From Nocardioides faecalis (lineage in GTDB: Bacteria; Actinomycetota; Actinomycetes; Propionibacteriales; Nocardioidaceae): DNA of 64,000 nucleotides. The first letter of the stretch is position 1. Each line of letters opens with the position of its first letter. Below the pieces are notes generated by a model. The model ran no database searches. It was not told the DNA's origin and saw only the letters and a list, made by a program, of their open reading frames with translations. The stretch covers positions 3,596,001 through 3,660,000 of the forward strand of contig NZ_CP074406.1 in NCBI RefSeq assembly GCF_018388425.1, given 5' to 3'. The position numbers and the translations under genes are program-made. This document shows, piece after piece, positions 19,298-27,860 of this stretch.

Positions 19298-19990
19298 TCA
19301 GGCCCAGAGGATCTCGCGGGCCCAGGCCGGCACCAGCTCGCCCGCCCGGCCCTGGCGTGCTTCGTGGAAGAAGTGGCTGCCCTCGGACCTCTCCAGGTTG
19401 AGCTCCAGGGTGTGCGCCCCGTGCCGGCGGGCGTGCTGCACGAAGCCGGCCGCCGGGTACACCGCACCGGAGGTGCCGATGGAGACGAAGTGGCTGGCCT
19501 CGGCGAGCGCGGCGCTGATCCGGTCCATCTCGTAGGGCACCTCGCCGAACCACACCACGTCGGGGCGCAGGTCCGCCACGCCGCACCCGGGGCAGTCGGG
19601 CTCGTCGTACAGGGTGTCCTGCCAGACGTGCACCGACCCGCAGGCACGGCAGCGCGCCTTGAGCAGCTCGCCGTGCATGTGCACGACGTTGCGGGAGCCG
19701 GCGCGCTCGTGCAGGTCGTCGATGTTCTGGGTGATCACGAGCAGCGCGTCGCCGACGGTCTCCTCGAGCTCGGCCAGCGCCCGGTGCGCGGCGTTGGGCT
19801 CCACCTGGCGCAGCGCGGCGCGGCGCTCGTCGTAGAAGCGCTGCACGGTGCCGCGGTCCCGGTCGAAGCCCTCGGGGGTGGCGACGTCGTCGACGTGGTG
19901 GCCCTCCCAGAGCCCGTCGGCGTCCCGGAACGTCGGCACCCCGCTCTCCGCGGAGATACCGGCACCGGTGAGCACGACGATCTGGGGCAC
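19298..19990 (-). CDS. cobB: NAD-dependent protein deacylase, CobB/SIRT5-type sirtuin
   Basis: 230-residue class III sirtuin. NAD-binding GAGISAESGVPTFRD lies at the N-terminus. TQNIDDLHERAG and the catalytic His in VHMHGELL follow. Zinc cysteines are visible in CRACG and CPGCG. The FYDERR segment near residue 55 places a Tyr and an Arg three residues apart as in E. coli CobB and SIRT5, where they bind acidic acyl groups. Desuccinylase or demalonylase activity is therefore likely in addition to deacetylation. It begins at ATG 19990. Confidence 0.94.
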   Translation of the reverse strand: MPQIVVLTGAGISAESGVPTFRDADGLWEGHHVDDVATPEGFDRDRGTVQRFYDERRAALRQVEPNAAHRALAELEETVGDALLVITQNIDDLHERAGSRNVVHMHGELLKARCRACGSVHVWQDTLYDEPDCPGCGVADLRPDVVWFGEVPYEMDRISAALAEASHFVSIGTSGAVYPAAGFVQHARRHGAHTLELNLERSEGSHFFHEARQGRAGELVPAWAREILWA

Positions 19991-20053
19991 GCAGGGAGGC
20001 TACCTGCCCGCGTCGCGGTCCGCCCTCACCATCCCGGTGGCCCACCACCGCGC

Positions 20054-20103
20054 CCCAAGCAGATTTGTCGCGATTCGCCGTTATTGCGACAAATCTGCTT
20101 GGG
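20054..20103. repeat. Long AT-containing palindrome behind the mhp operon
   Basis: Perfect inverted repeat with 18-nt arms at 20054-20071 and 20086-20103 and a 14-nt loop. Its core, AGATTTGTCGC, is much more A/T-rich than the surroundings. It lies 26 nt behind the mhpB stop and 63 nt upstream of the sirtuin start. A second, 9-bp hairpin (20119-20140) overlaps the mhpB stop. A transcription terminator for the mhp operon is the simplest role; a dispersed repeat element is an alternative. Confidence 0.7.
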
Positions 20104-20128
20104 AGGCGGCGCCGATAAACCGCCCGCC

Positions 20129-21070
20129 TCAGCGGGCGGTCATCACCCCGAAGCCCGCGATGTACTCCCGGATCGGGCGGTAGTAGCGCGAGCGCACCGT
20201 GTACGGCCCGGCGGCACCGAGCGCGGCGAAGGCAGCCACCCAGGTGCGGACCTCGTGGGCGGAGTTGCCGGCGTCGACGGCCATCTGGGCGGGGTCCATG
20301 GCGTCGATGGGCGAGAGGTCGCCGGAGGCGAGCACGTCCATGAGCGCGGTGTCCCACTCGGGGTTGAGGTCGCGCATGGAGGTCGCGGTGGAGTCGGCGG
20401 CGAACGCGCGGCCCGCGTCGATCACCCGCTGCTGCCGGGCGTCGCGCGCGGCCGCGGTGGGGTGCCGGCCGTTGAGCAGCAGCGCCCGCTGCGGCTCGGT
20501 GGCCGTGGCCCACTGCGGCACCGGCGGGTCGTGGGAGAGCCCGCCGGAGCCCACGACCAGTACCCGCTCGTCGTCCAGCGTGGCGAGGAAGGAGCCGATC
20601 ACCTCACCGAGGCGGCGCACCCGCGCCATCTTCACGAACGGCTTGGCCACGCCGTTGACGAACACCGGGATGGTGGGCACGGCATCGATGCCGCCGAAGA
20701 GGATCTCCAGCGGCTGGACCGCGCCGTGGTCGATCTCCATCCGTCGCGAGATGGCCACGTCGAGGTCGCGCTCGGCGACCCACTCCGCCATCCGCTCGGC
20801 AAGCTCGGTGGGCACGTCGAGCGGGCCCTCGGCGGTGCCGTAGTCGCCGACCCCCAGCGCCTCGTAGCCGATGCAGAACGGCGGCATCAGGTCGTAGAAG
20901 AAGCCGTTGTAGTGGTCGGGGGCGAACGAGACGACCAGGGTGGGGTCGAAGTCCGCCACGAAGTCGCAGGCCGTGGCGAACGCGGCGTCGACCTCGGCCT
21001 TCACCTCCGGTGCGGGGTCGTTGTAGTCCAGCAGCGGGCTGTGGGACATGGTCACCAACGCGATGCTCAT
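20129..21070 (-). CDS. mhpB: 3-carboxyethylcatechol 2,3-dioxygenase MhpB
   Basis: 313-residue extradiol ring-cleavage dioxygenase of the class III (LigB) fold; E. coli MhpB has nearly the same length. It opens 2,3-dihydroxyphenylpropionate at the meta position using Fe2+. The N-terminal SHSPLLDYNDP and the SFAPDHYNGFFYDLMPPFC segment carry the family's iron and acid/base histidines. A further His lies in GGLSHDPPVP. The start ATG overlaps the mhpA stop by 4 nt. It is the last gene of mhpCAB. Confidence 0.94.
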   Translation of the reverse strand: MSIALVTMSHSPLLDYNDPAPEVKAEVDAAFATACDFVADFDPTLVVSFAPDHYNGFFYDLMPPFCIGYEALGVGDYGTAEGPLDVPTELAERMAEWVAERDLDVAISRRMEIDHGAVQPLEILFGGIDAVPTIPVFVNGVAKPFVKMARVRRLGEVIGSFLATLDDERVLVVGSGGLSHDPPVPQWATATEPQRALLLNGRHPTAAARDARQQRVIDAGRAFAADSTATSMRDLNPEWDTALMDVLASGDLSPIDAMDPAQMAVDAGNSAHEVRTWVAAFAALGAAGPYTVRSRYYRPIREYIAGFGVMTAR

Positions 21071-22929
21071 GCGGGCACCTCCTCGGTCAGCCCGGCCAGC
21101 TCCGTGTGGGCGGCCGCGACGGTGGGCTCGATGTCGGCAGCAAGGACGCCTGCCACCGCGGCCCGCTCCGCCACGTCGTACGACGCCGCGGTGAGGGTGG
21201 CGCGGAATGCCTGGGAGGCCTGCTGGGCCAGCGAGGCCGCGGCGACGAACCGGTCGGGCCGCAGCACCACGAACCCGCAGGCGCGGGTGTCGAACCAGTC
21301 CTTGAGCGCGCCGGTGGTGTCGCCGATGACGGTGGTCGGCGAGCCGGCGAAGCGCTCCTCGGCCCAGGCGCGCTGGGTCTCGGGGTAGAACGCGACCAGC
21401 CGGATCCCCAGCCGCTCGACGAGCGCGAGGTCCTCATCCGACAGCAGCCGGGCCGGGTCGTTGCCCCAGGCGGCCAGCGTCCACCAGTCCCCGGTGGCCT
21501 CGTCGAGCAGGACGTCGTTCGCGCTCGCCGTGCTGACCCGCGGCTGGATGAACTGCAGGCCGACCGGCGAGGCCGCGCCGGCGCTGTCGGTGAACGGGTG
21601 CAGCGCCGTGGCCGCGGCCGACCTGCGGCGCAGGCCCTTGCCGGGCTTGAGAGCGCCGGACTTGAGGGCGCCGGGCTTGAAGGAGACGTCGGAGCGACCG
21701 GGGGTGAGCGTGGCCTGGTCGACGACGACCCCGGTGTCGTAGCGCGGCATCGGCTTGAACCGGAGCTCGGAGAAGTAGGCCTTCACCGACGGCACCACGT
21801 TGAGGGCGGTGGCGGCACGGTCACGCAGCCAGCCCTTCACCGGGCCGCACTTCATGATCGACCCGGCGGCCATGTTGACGTCGATCATCGCGGCGACGTG
21901 GCCGTGGCGCTCGGAGGTGTAGGTGTCGAGGAGGTCCTCGGAGGCCTCGCCGCGCAGGACCGCGGTCAGCTTCCAGGCCAGGTTGGTGGCGTCGCGGATC
22001 CCGGAGTTCCAGCCCTGGCCCAGCCACACCGGCATCAGGTGCGCGGCGTCGCCGGCGAGCATGACGCGGCCCTTGCGGAAGGAGGTCGCGACGCGGCCGT
22101 GGTGGGTGAAGACGCGCTGGTTGATGATGCTCACCGCGGCCGGGTCGGGCACGTGCGGGGCGAGCAGCTCGGCCCGGAACTCCGGGGTGTCGACGAGCTC
22201 GGTCGGCTCGTCGTCGAAGAGCATGAACTCCCAGCGGCGGATGCCCAGCGGCAGGCCGATGGAGACGTAGGGCCGGCGCGGGTCGGCGCCGAGGTAGACG
22301 CTCGGGGTGCCGATCGGGTCGTTCTCCACGTCCACGACCAGCCAGCGGGTCGAGGGCGACTTGCCCTCGAACTCGACGCCGTGGTGCTCGCCGAGCCAGT
22401 TGCGGGTGAAGGAGCGTCCCCCCTCCGCGCCGACGACGTACGACGCGGTGAGCACCTCGGTGCCGACGACCTGCTCGTCGGCGTCGAGCACCTCGACGGT
22501 GACGTCGACGCCGTCGGCGTGCTCGGTGAGACCGGCGACGCGGTGGCCGAAGCGGAGCTCGGTGCCGGCGAAGCGGTCGAGGCCGGCGGCGAGCTCCTGG
22601 TCGACCAGCGGCTGGATGAAGCCGTGCTTGCGCACGTAGCCGAACTCGCGGGTCTGCGGGTCGTTGGTGGCGAGCACCTGGCCCTTGCCGTTGACGAAGC
22701 GCACGACGTGCTGGGGCACCGTGTAGCGCTCGATGCGCTCCCACAGCCCGGCGGTGGCCAGGGTGCGGATGGACTCGTCGTCGAGCCCGACGCCGCGGGG
22801 ATAGTCGATGAGCGTGGCGCGCTGCTCGAGCACGAGGGCGGAGCGGCCGCGGGCGCCGAGGAGGTTGGCGAGGGTGAGGCCGACGGGACCGGCGCCGATG
22901 ATCAGGACGTCGACGTCGGGGCTCTTCAT
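21067..22929 (-). CDS. mhpA: 3-(3-hydroxyphenyl)propionate hydroxylase MhpA
   Basis: 620-residue FAD monooxygenase that hydroxylates 3-hydroxyphenylpropionate (and 3-hydroxycinnamate) using NADH and O2. The FAD Rossmann motif GAGPVGLTLANLLGARG is at residue 12. The second FAD motif is LAGDAAHLMPVWLGQGWNSG. A thioredoxin-like C-terminal domain ends the protein. It is longer than E. coli MhpA (554) because of a proline/lysine-rich insert around residue 420 (PGALKSGALKPGKG), a small internal repeat. The ATG at 22929 overlaps the mhpC stop by 4 nt; the long frame upstream of it is antisense noise. Confidence 0.94.
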   Translation of the reverse strand: MKSPDVDVLIIGAGPVGLTLANLLGARGRSALVLEQRATLIDYPRGVGLDDESIRTLATAGLWERIERYTVPQHVVRFVNGKGQVLATNDPQTREFGYVRKHGFIQPLVDQELAAGLDRFAGTELRFGHRVAGLTEHADGVDVTVEVLDADEQVVGTEVLTASYVVGAEGGRSFTRNWLGEHHGVEFEGKSPSTRWLVVDVENDPIGTPSVYLGADPRRPYVSIGLPLGIRRWEFMLFDDEPTELVDTPEFRAELLAPHVPDPAAVSIINQRVFTHHGRVATSFRKGRVMLAGDAAHLMPVWLGQGWNSGIRDATNLAWKLTAVLRGEASEDLLDTYTSERHGHVAAMIDVNMAAGSIMKCGPVKGWLRDRAATALNVVPSVKAYFSELRFKPMPRYDTGVVVDQATLTPGRSDVSFKPGALKSGALKPGKGLRRRSAAATALHPFTDSAGAASPVGLQFIQPRVSTASANDVLLDEATGDWWTLAAWGNDPARLLSDEDLALVERLGIRLVAFYPETQRAWAEERFAGSPTTVIGDTTGALKDWFDTRACGFVVLRPDRFVAAASLAQQASQAFRATLTAASYDVAERAAVAGVLAADIEPTVAAAHTELAGLTEEVPA

Positions 22930-23798
22930 GCGCGGTCTCCGGCGTGGGCCAGGAAGTCCACGACGAGGCGGTTGAACTCCTCGGCGTGCTCGATCATCGC
23001 CCAGTGCCCGCACCGGTTGAGCAGCACGAGGCGGGAGTCGGGGATGTTGGCGAGCAGGTTGAGGGAGACCTCGAAGTGCAGCACCCGGTCGTCCCGGCCG
23101 TGGATCAGCAGGGTCGGGGCGGTGATCGAGGGCAGCAGGGAGCGGTCGACCTTGATCGGGATCGGGGCGCCGTGGGCCAGGCCCTCGACGTAGTTCTGGA
23201 GGTGGTCGGGGCGGGCCAGCGCGGCCTCGGAGCGCGCGGCGGCGAGCTCGGGGGTGGCGAAGCGGGCGTTGTCGTAGGTCATGATCTCGACGAGGGCACG
23301 CATGTTCTCCGGGCTGGGGTCCCGGTAGGCCTGGACCAGCACCTTGAGGCCCTCGCTGGGGCCGCCGCCGGGAACGAACAGGGACGCGGGGCCGCGGCCG
23401 AGCGAGGCGCCCATCGTGACCAGGTGGGTGACCCGCTCGGGGTGCAGGGTGGTGAACCGGACGGCGGTGTGCGCGCCCATCGAGTTGCCGACGAGGGCGG
23501 CCTTGTCGATGCCGAGCGCGTCGAGGAAGCCGACCAGGTCGGCGTCGTGGTCCATGTCGCGGGTGGCGACGGCCGAGGAGTCGCCCCACCCGGGCATGTC
23601 GGGGGCGAGCACGTGGAAGCCGGCCTCGGCGATGGGGCCGATGTTGCCGGAGAAGTTGGACCAACCGGTGGCACCCGGACCGGAGCCGTGCAGCAGCACC
23701 ACGGTGGGCGCGGCGGGGTCGCCGGCCTCGTAGTAACGCAGGTGGTGGCCGGAGGCGAGGTCGACCTCGCGGGCGGAGGTCTCTTTGGTCAGGGTCAC
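22926..23798 (-). CDS. mhpC: 2-hydroxy-6-ketonona-2,4-dienedioate hydrolase MhpC
   Basis: 290-residue alpha/beta hydrolase that cleaves the C-C bond of the meta-cleavage product. The oxyanion region LLHGSGPGATGWSNF, nucleophile GNSMGAH, acid HGRDDRV and base CGHW form the complete triad. The GTG at 23798 follows AAGGAGTGACGAGCT. It is the first gene of the mhpCAB operon. The 32-bp operator-like motif lies only 22 bp upstream of the start. No hydratase, aldolase or acetaldehyde dehydrogenase (mhpDFE) is nearby, so the lower pathway must be elsewhere. Confidence 0.93.
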   Translation of the reverse strand: MTLTKETSAREVDLASGHHLRYYEAGDPAAPTVVLLHGSGPGATGWSNFSGNIGPIAEAGFHVLAPDMPGWGDSSAVATRDMDHDADLVGFLDALGIDKAALVGNSMGAHTAVRFTTLHPERVTHLVTMGASLGRGPASLFVPGGGPSEGLKVLVQAYRDPSPENMRALVEIMTYDNARFATPELAAARSEAALARPDHLQNYVEGLAHGAPIPIKVDRSLLPSITAPTLLIHGRDDRVLHFEVSLNLLANIPDSRLVLLNRCGHWAMIEHAEEFNRLVVDFLAHAGDRA

Positions 23799-23820
23799 AG
23801 CTCGTCACTCCTTCGTGCTT

Positions 23821-23852
23821 TATATGCACAGTGTTAAGCGTTATTTACACAC
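23821..23852. promoter_or_regulatory. Putative IclR operator upstream of mhpC
   Basis: This 32-bp A/T-rich stretch matches the stretch at 24715-24746 in 25 of 32 positions, including TATATGCAC at one end, GCGTTA in the middle and CACAC at the other end. It is 22 bp upstream of the mhpC start. A shared motif at both operons of one pathway with an IclR gene between them is good evidence for the regulator's binding site. Confidence 0.7.
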
Positions 23853-23951
23853 CAGTGAACGAGCAGCATCATCGGACGCCGCTTCCCCCTGTGTCAACCG
23901 TCCCGGCGTGAGCCCTGGCGCCGAAGGCGGGCCGACGGCGGCAGGCCCGGC

Positions 23952-24635
23952 TCAGGACAGGGACGCGGCGATCCGGGCCGCGGCGGCGACCAGGGCCGGC
24001 GGGGAGGTGCGCGCGATCTCCTCGCGGTGGGTGATCAGGTTGACGCAGGCGGTCGGCATGCCGGGCACCGCGGGGATCGGTACGCCGACGCCGTACGCCC
24101 CAGGCTCGACCTCGGCGAAGGTCAGCGCATAGCCACGCTCCCGGGCCTCGGCGACCCGCGCGGGCTCGCCGGGACGCGGCGGCATGCCCGCCAGCAGGGC
24201 GACCCCACCCGCGGCACGGTCGAGCGGGTGACGCCCACCGGCGCGGAAGCTGAGGTGGTACGTCGTCTGGGCGGGCGCGACCACGGAGAGCGCGACCGCC
24301 TCCTCGCCCTCGGCCACCAGCAGGGCGATCGTGGCGCCGAGGCTCTCGGCGAGCTCGCGCAGCACCGGCTCGGCCGCGACCCGCAGCGTGCTGTGGATGC
24401 CGGAGGCGAGGGCGGCCAGCCCGGACCCGACCCGGTAGCGGCCGTCGGCGCCGCGGATCACCATCCGGAACTCGGCCAGCGTGGCGAGCAGCCGGGAGGC
24501 GATGGAGCGGTGGACGCCGAGCATCTCGGCGAGCTCGAGGATGCTCAGCCCGTCCGGGGCGACGGCGATGCTCTCGAGGGCACGCAGGCCGCGGGCCAAG
24601 GTCTGCGCACCGGGCGCCGGACGTGCCTCGCTCAT
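23952..24635 (-). CDS. IclR family transcriptional regulator of the mhp cluster
   Basis: 227 residues. The N-terminal winged helix-turn-helix is clear (SILELAEMLGVHRSIASRLL). The C-terminal IclR effector domain follows (LRELAESLGATIALLVAEGE, HPLDRAAGGVALLAG, then GYALTFAEVEPGAYGVGVPI). E. coli MhpR, the activator of the same pathway, is also IclR-type, so a role in controlling mhpCAB and the transporter is likely. The ATG at 24635 was chosen because the IclR domain begins 10 residues later. It is divergent from the transporter gene. Confidence 0.92.
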   Translation of the reverse strand: MSEARPAPGAQTLARGLRALESIAVAPDGLSILELAEMLGVHRSIASRLLATLAEFRMVIRGADGRYRVGSGLAALASGIHSTLRVAAEPVLRELAESLGATIALLVAEGEEAVALSVVAPAQTTYHLSFRAGGRHPLDRAAGGVALLAGMPPRPGEPARVAEARERGYALTFAEVEPGAYGVGVPIPAVPGMPTACVNLITHREEIARTSPPALVAAAARIAASLS

Positions 24636-24714
24636 GCCGCCCGAGCGTAACGGCACCGCATCGATTGCCCCGGTCGGGTTGACATCACCTGTGACGACCC
24701 ACACTCTTTCTCGC

Positions 24715-24746
24715 TATATGCACGATGTCGTGCGTTACTTGCACAC
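24715..24746. promoter_or_regulatory. Putative IclR operator upstream of the transporter
   Basis: Second copy of the 32-bp motif, 25/32 identical to that at 23821-23852 and in the same strand orientation. It contains the inner palindrome GCACGA-TG-TCGTGC (24720-24733). It ends 28 bp upstream of the transporter ATG, close enough to overlap the promoter or leader. Confidence 0.7.
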
Positions 24747-24774
24747 GCAAAGAATCTTCTGAACGCGAGGCAGC

Positions 24775-26172
24775 ATGGAACTCACCCAGGCAATTCGCCA
24801 GAACCCGATGAGCCGCTACCAGTGGCTCGTCGTGGCGATCTGCATCCTGATCACGATGGTCGACGGCTACGAGATCCTCGTGACGTCGTACGCCCTGCCC
24901 GCCCTGACCGAGGAGTGGGCGCTGAGCAACGGCCAGCAGGGCCTCGTCGCCTCCCTCGGCACCCTGGGCATGGGCGTGGGTGCGATCTTCCTCAGCCCGC
25001 TGGCCGACCGGATCGGGCGCCGGCGCCACATCATCGGCGCGATGGTGCTGATCACCGTCTTCATGAGCCTGTCCGGGATGGCGAGCTCGTTCGAGACGTT
25101 CCTGGTGTTCCGCTTCATCAGCGGCCTCTTCCTGGGCGCGATCGTGCCCAGCGTCAACGTGCTGGTCGCGGAGTTCTGCAACCAGACCCGACGCGGCGCG
25201 GTGATGGGCGTCTACGGGATCGGCCTGCCGCTGGGCGCCGCGCTCGGCGGCTTCCTGTCGGTGTGGCTGATCGACTCCTTCACCTGGCGCGGGCCGTTCT
25301 TCTTCTCCGCCATCCTCACCGCGCTGCTGGTGCTGCTGTCGGCGGCCGTGCTGCCCGAGTCGGTCTCCTTCCTCGTCGGCAAGCGCCCCAAGGGCGCCCT
25401 GCGCAGCTACAACCGGATCGCCGCCCGGATCGGCGTCGCGCCCGCCGCGGCCCTGCCGCCCGCCCCCGTGCGCGCCGCGTCGGCGACCTTCGCTCGCGGC
25501 CTGTTCCAGGGCATCATGCTGCCGCGCACCCTGCTGCTGTGGCTGGCCTACGGCACGCTCATCGCGTCCTTCTACTTCGCCAACAGCCTCACCGCGAAGC
25601 TCGTCGCCGAGACCACCGGGGACCCCGAGTTCGGCATCACCGCGCAGTCGCTGGTCGCGGCCGGCGGCGTCGTCGGCGCCCTGCTGTTCGCGCTGCTCGC
25701 CCGGTGGATCCACCCGCGCCTGGTGACCGGGCTCGTGATGGTGGCCGGCTTCGGCATCTTCTTCGCCTTCGCCAACTACTTCACCAACAACACGATGGTG
25801 CTGATCCTCGCCGTCCTGGTGGGTCTCGCCGTCAACGGCGGCCTCGCGGCGTACTACGCGATCAGCCCCTCCATCTACTCCCTGGCCATCCGCTCCGCCG
25901 CGGTCGGCCTGATGATGGGCCTGGGCCGGGCGATCGCCTTCTTCGCCCCCAACATCGCCACCGCGCTGCAGAGCCGGGGCTTCTCCCCCGAGGACCTCTA
26001 CCGGCTGTACGGCGGCGTGCTGGCCGTCTCCGCCGTGGCGGTCGTCGCGCTGCACCTGACCTACCGCGGCCAGAAGGACGCGATGGACCTCGAGGACGCC
26101 GAGGAGCGGGCGCTCGACGAGGCCCGCGCTGCGCAGCCGGCCGACGGGCGGCCCGTCGAGGCGGCCCACTGA
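24775..26172 (+). CDS. MFS aromatic acid:H+ symporter (AAHS-like)
   Basis: 465-residue major facilitator with 12 predicted helices. The first helix carries the aromatic-acid symporter Asp pattern (VDGYEILVTSYALPAL). The loop 2-3 motif LSPLADRIGRRRHIIG is present. The second half starts at a long cytoplasmic loop near residue 215, and the C-terminus is an acidic tail. Given its place beside mhp genes and the shared operator motif, uptake of phenylpropionate or hydroxyphenylpropionate is the likely role (the counterpart of MhpT). A strong hairpin follows. Confidence 0.92.
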   Translation: MELTQAIRQNPMSRYQWLVVAICILITMVDGYEILVTSYALPALTEEWALSNGQQGLVASLGTLGMGVGAIFLSPLADRIGRRRHIIGAMVLITVFMSLSGMASSFETFLVFRFISGLFLGAIVPSVNVLVAEFCNQTRRGAVMGVYGIGLPLGAALGGFLSVWLIDSFTWRGPFFFSAILTALLVLLSAAVLPESVSFLVGKRPKGALRSYNRIAARIGVAPAAALPPAPVRAASATFARGLFQGIMLPRTLLLWLAYGTLIASFYFANSLTAKLVAETTGDPEFGITAQSLVAAGGVVGALLFALLARWIHPRLVTGLVMVAGFGIFFAFANYFTNNTMVLILAVLVGLAVNGGLAAYYAISPSIYSLAIRSAAVGLMMGLGRAIAFFAPNIATALQSRGFSPEDLYRLYGGVLAVSAVAVVALHLTYRGQKDAMDLEDAEERALDEARAAQPADGRPVEAAH

Positions 26173-26195
26173 GGGTCCGCTCGACCACCTGAGCT

Positions 26196-26234
26196 GCTCC
26201 CGGCGGCGGGGCCCCACACCCCGCCGCCGGGAGC
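26196..26234 (+). terminator. Rho-independent terminator of the MFS gene
   Basis: A perfect 16-bp stem, arms 26196-26211 and 26219-26234, closes a 7-nt loop. It is followed by TTCGTCGTTTT, a T-rich tract rarely seen at this GC content. It is 23 nt behind the transporter stop. Confidence 0.9.
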
Positions 26235-26379
26235 TTCGTCGTTTTCCGTCCCGTGGCGGTCCCACACGGGCCGCGCCCCTGTGGACGACGGTCTCGCCCG
26301 AGCCCTGCCTGTGGACAGCGGCCCTGGGACGTCGGACGTGCTCTCGACTCTGGGCTCCTCCCCACGAGACGAGGACCCC

Positions 26380-26868
26380 ATGTGCTGGCACTGCGACAAC
26401 CCCGACAAGACCCGAGCCGACTACCTGGACCTGATCGTGGGCACGATCGCCGAGCACGGCGTCTTCCTCCAGCACGTGGAGAAGGACCGGTGGCGACCAC
26501 CGTTCACCTACACCGTGGGACTCACGATGCTCGGTCACCCCGAGCTGCTGGTGACCGGGATGCACCAGCGCCGCGCGGGCCCGTGCCTGAACCGGATCGC
26601 CCATGGCCTCAGGTTCCACGCGGCCCCCGACTACGTGGCCGGGGACCTGCATGCCTGGCCGGAGCACCCCGAGATACCCGCCCAGATGGAGGTCGTCGAC
26701 GTGGCGGTGCCGACCGCGCACCTCCTCATGGCCGAGGAGATCTTCGGACCGCACATCCGTGCGGTGCAGCTCGTCTACGTCGACGACCGGGGACGCTGGC
26801 CCTGGCAGGTCGGGTTCCGCGGTGACCAGCCGGTGCTCGGACCGCGCGCGGACGTGCGGGCAGGGTGA
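26380..26868 (+). CDS. DUF4262 domain protein
   Basis: 162 residues, starting MCWHCDNPDKTRADYLDLIV. The pattern is that of DUF4262: an N-terminal region with TIAEHGVFLQHVE, then FTYTVGLTMLGHPELLVTG and a C-terminal VQLVYVDDRGRWPWQ. The family's function is unknown. The ATG at 26380 has GACGAGGACCCC upstream. A longer frame begins at 26281, but it lacks a site and its extra residues look like leader sequence. It converges on menB with 16 nt between the stops. Confidence 0.88.
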   Translation: MCWHCDNPDKTRADYLDLIVGTIAEHGVFLQHVEKDRWRPPFTYTVGLTMLGHPELLVTGMHQRRAGPCLNRIAHGLRFHAAPDYVAGDLHAWPEHPEIPAQMEVVDVAVPTAHLLMAEEIFGPHIRAVQLVYVDDRGRWPWQVGFRGDQPVLGPRADVRAG

Positions 26869-26884
26869 AGCGGCGTGAGGCGGG

Positions 26885-27829
26885 TCAGTAGTACCAGGGG
26901 TACGGCGACCAGTCCGGCTCGCGCTTCTCGAGGAACTGGTCGCGGCCCTCCTGCGCCTCGTCGGTCATGTACGCCAGGCGCGTGGTCTCGCCGGCGAACA
27001 TCTGCTGGCCGACCAGGCCGTCGTCGAGGAGGTTGAAGGAGTACTTCAGCATCCGCTGCGCGGTCGGCGACTTGCCGTTGACCAGCCGGCCCCACTCCAG
27101 CGCGGTGGCCTCGAGCTCGGCGTGCGGCACCGCCCGGTTGGCCGCACCCATCCGCACGGCGTCCTCGGCGGAGTACTCCTGGCCGAGGAAGAAGATCTCC
27201 CGGGCGAACTTCTGGCCGACCTGCCGGGCCAGGTACGCCGAGCCGTAGCCGCCGTCGAAGGACCCCACGTCGGCGTCGGTCTGCTTGAACCGGGCGTGCT
27301 CCAGCGAGGCGATCGCCAGGTCGCAGGTGACGAACAGGCTGTGCCCGCCGCCGGCGCACCAGCCGGGCACGACCGCGATGACGACCTTCGGCATGAACCG
27401 GATCAGCCGCTGCACCTCCAGGATGTGCAGCCGGGCCAGCTTGGCCTTGTCGATCGCACTGGGCTCCTCGGCGCCGGTGTCACCCGAGCCGATCGTCTTG
27501 TCCTCGTACTGGTAGCCGGCGCGCCCGCGGATCCGCTGGTCGCCGCCGGTGCAGAAGCTGCGCTTGCCGTTCTTCTCACTCGGCCCGTTGCCGGTGAGCA
27601 GCACGCAGCCCACGTCGGCGGAGGTCCGGGCGTGCTCCATCGTGCGGAGCAGCTCGTCGACGGTGTGCGGCCGGAACGCGTTGAGCACGTCGGGGCGGTC
27701 GAAGGCGATCCGGACCGTGCCGTGCGCCTTGGCCCGGTGGTAGGTCAGGTCACTCAGGTCCTCGAACCCGGGCACCACGTCCCACTGGCTCGCATCGAAC
27801 GTCTCGCTCACGCCCTCGATCGCACTCAT
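26885..27829 (-). CDS. menB: 1,4-dihydroxy-2-naphthoyl-CoA synthase
   Basis: 314-residue crotonase-fold enzyme of menaquinone synthesis that closes the second ring from O-succinylbenzoyl-CoA. Typical MenB segments are CTGGDQRIRGRAGYQYED, VPGWCAGGGHSLFVTCDLAI and TDADVGSFDGGYGSAYLA. The C-terminus (EKREPDWSPYPWYY) is the long form found in actinobacteria. No other men gene is in the window. Start ATG 27829. Confidence 0.95.
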   Translation of the reverse strand: MSAIEGVSETFDASQWDVVPGFEDLSDLTYHRAKAHGTVRIAFDRPDVLNAFRPHTVDELLRTMEHARTSADVGCVLLTGNGPSEKNGKRSFCTGGDQRIRGRAGYQYEDKTIGSGDTGAEEPSAIDKAKLARLHILEVQRLIRFMPKVVIAVVPGWCAGGGHSLFVTCDLAIASLEHARFKQTDADVGSFDGGYGSAYLARQVGQKFAREIFFLGQEYSAEDAVRMGAANRAVPHAELEATALEWGRLVNGKSPTAQRMLKYSFNLLDDGLVGQQMFAGETTRLAYMTDEAQEGRDQFLEKREPDWSPYPWYY

Positions 27830-27860
27830 GGCACCGAACGCTAGCCCGTCGCCGGCACGC

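Noticed and set aside
21067..23829. 920-codon version of MhpA
   Set aside because: The first 300 codons are mhpC read out of frame; the FAD motif and the coupled ATG at 22929 define the true start.
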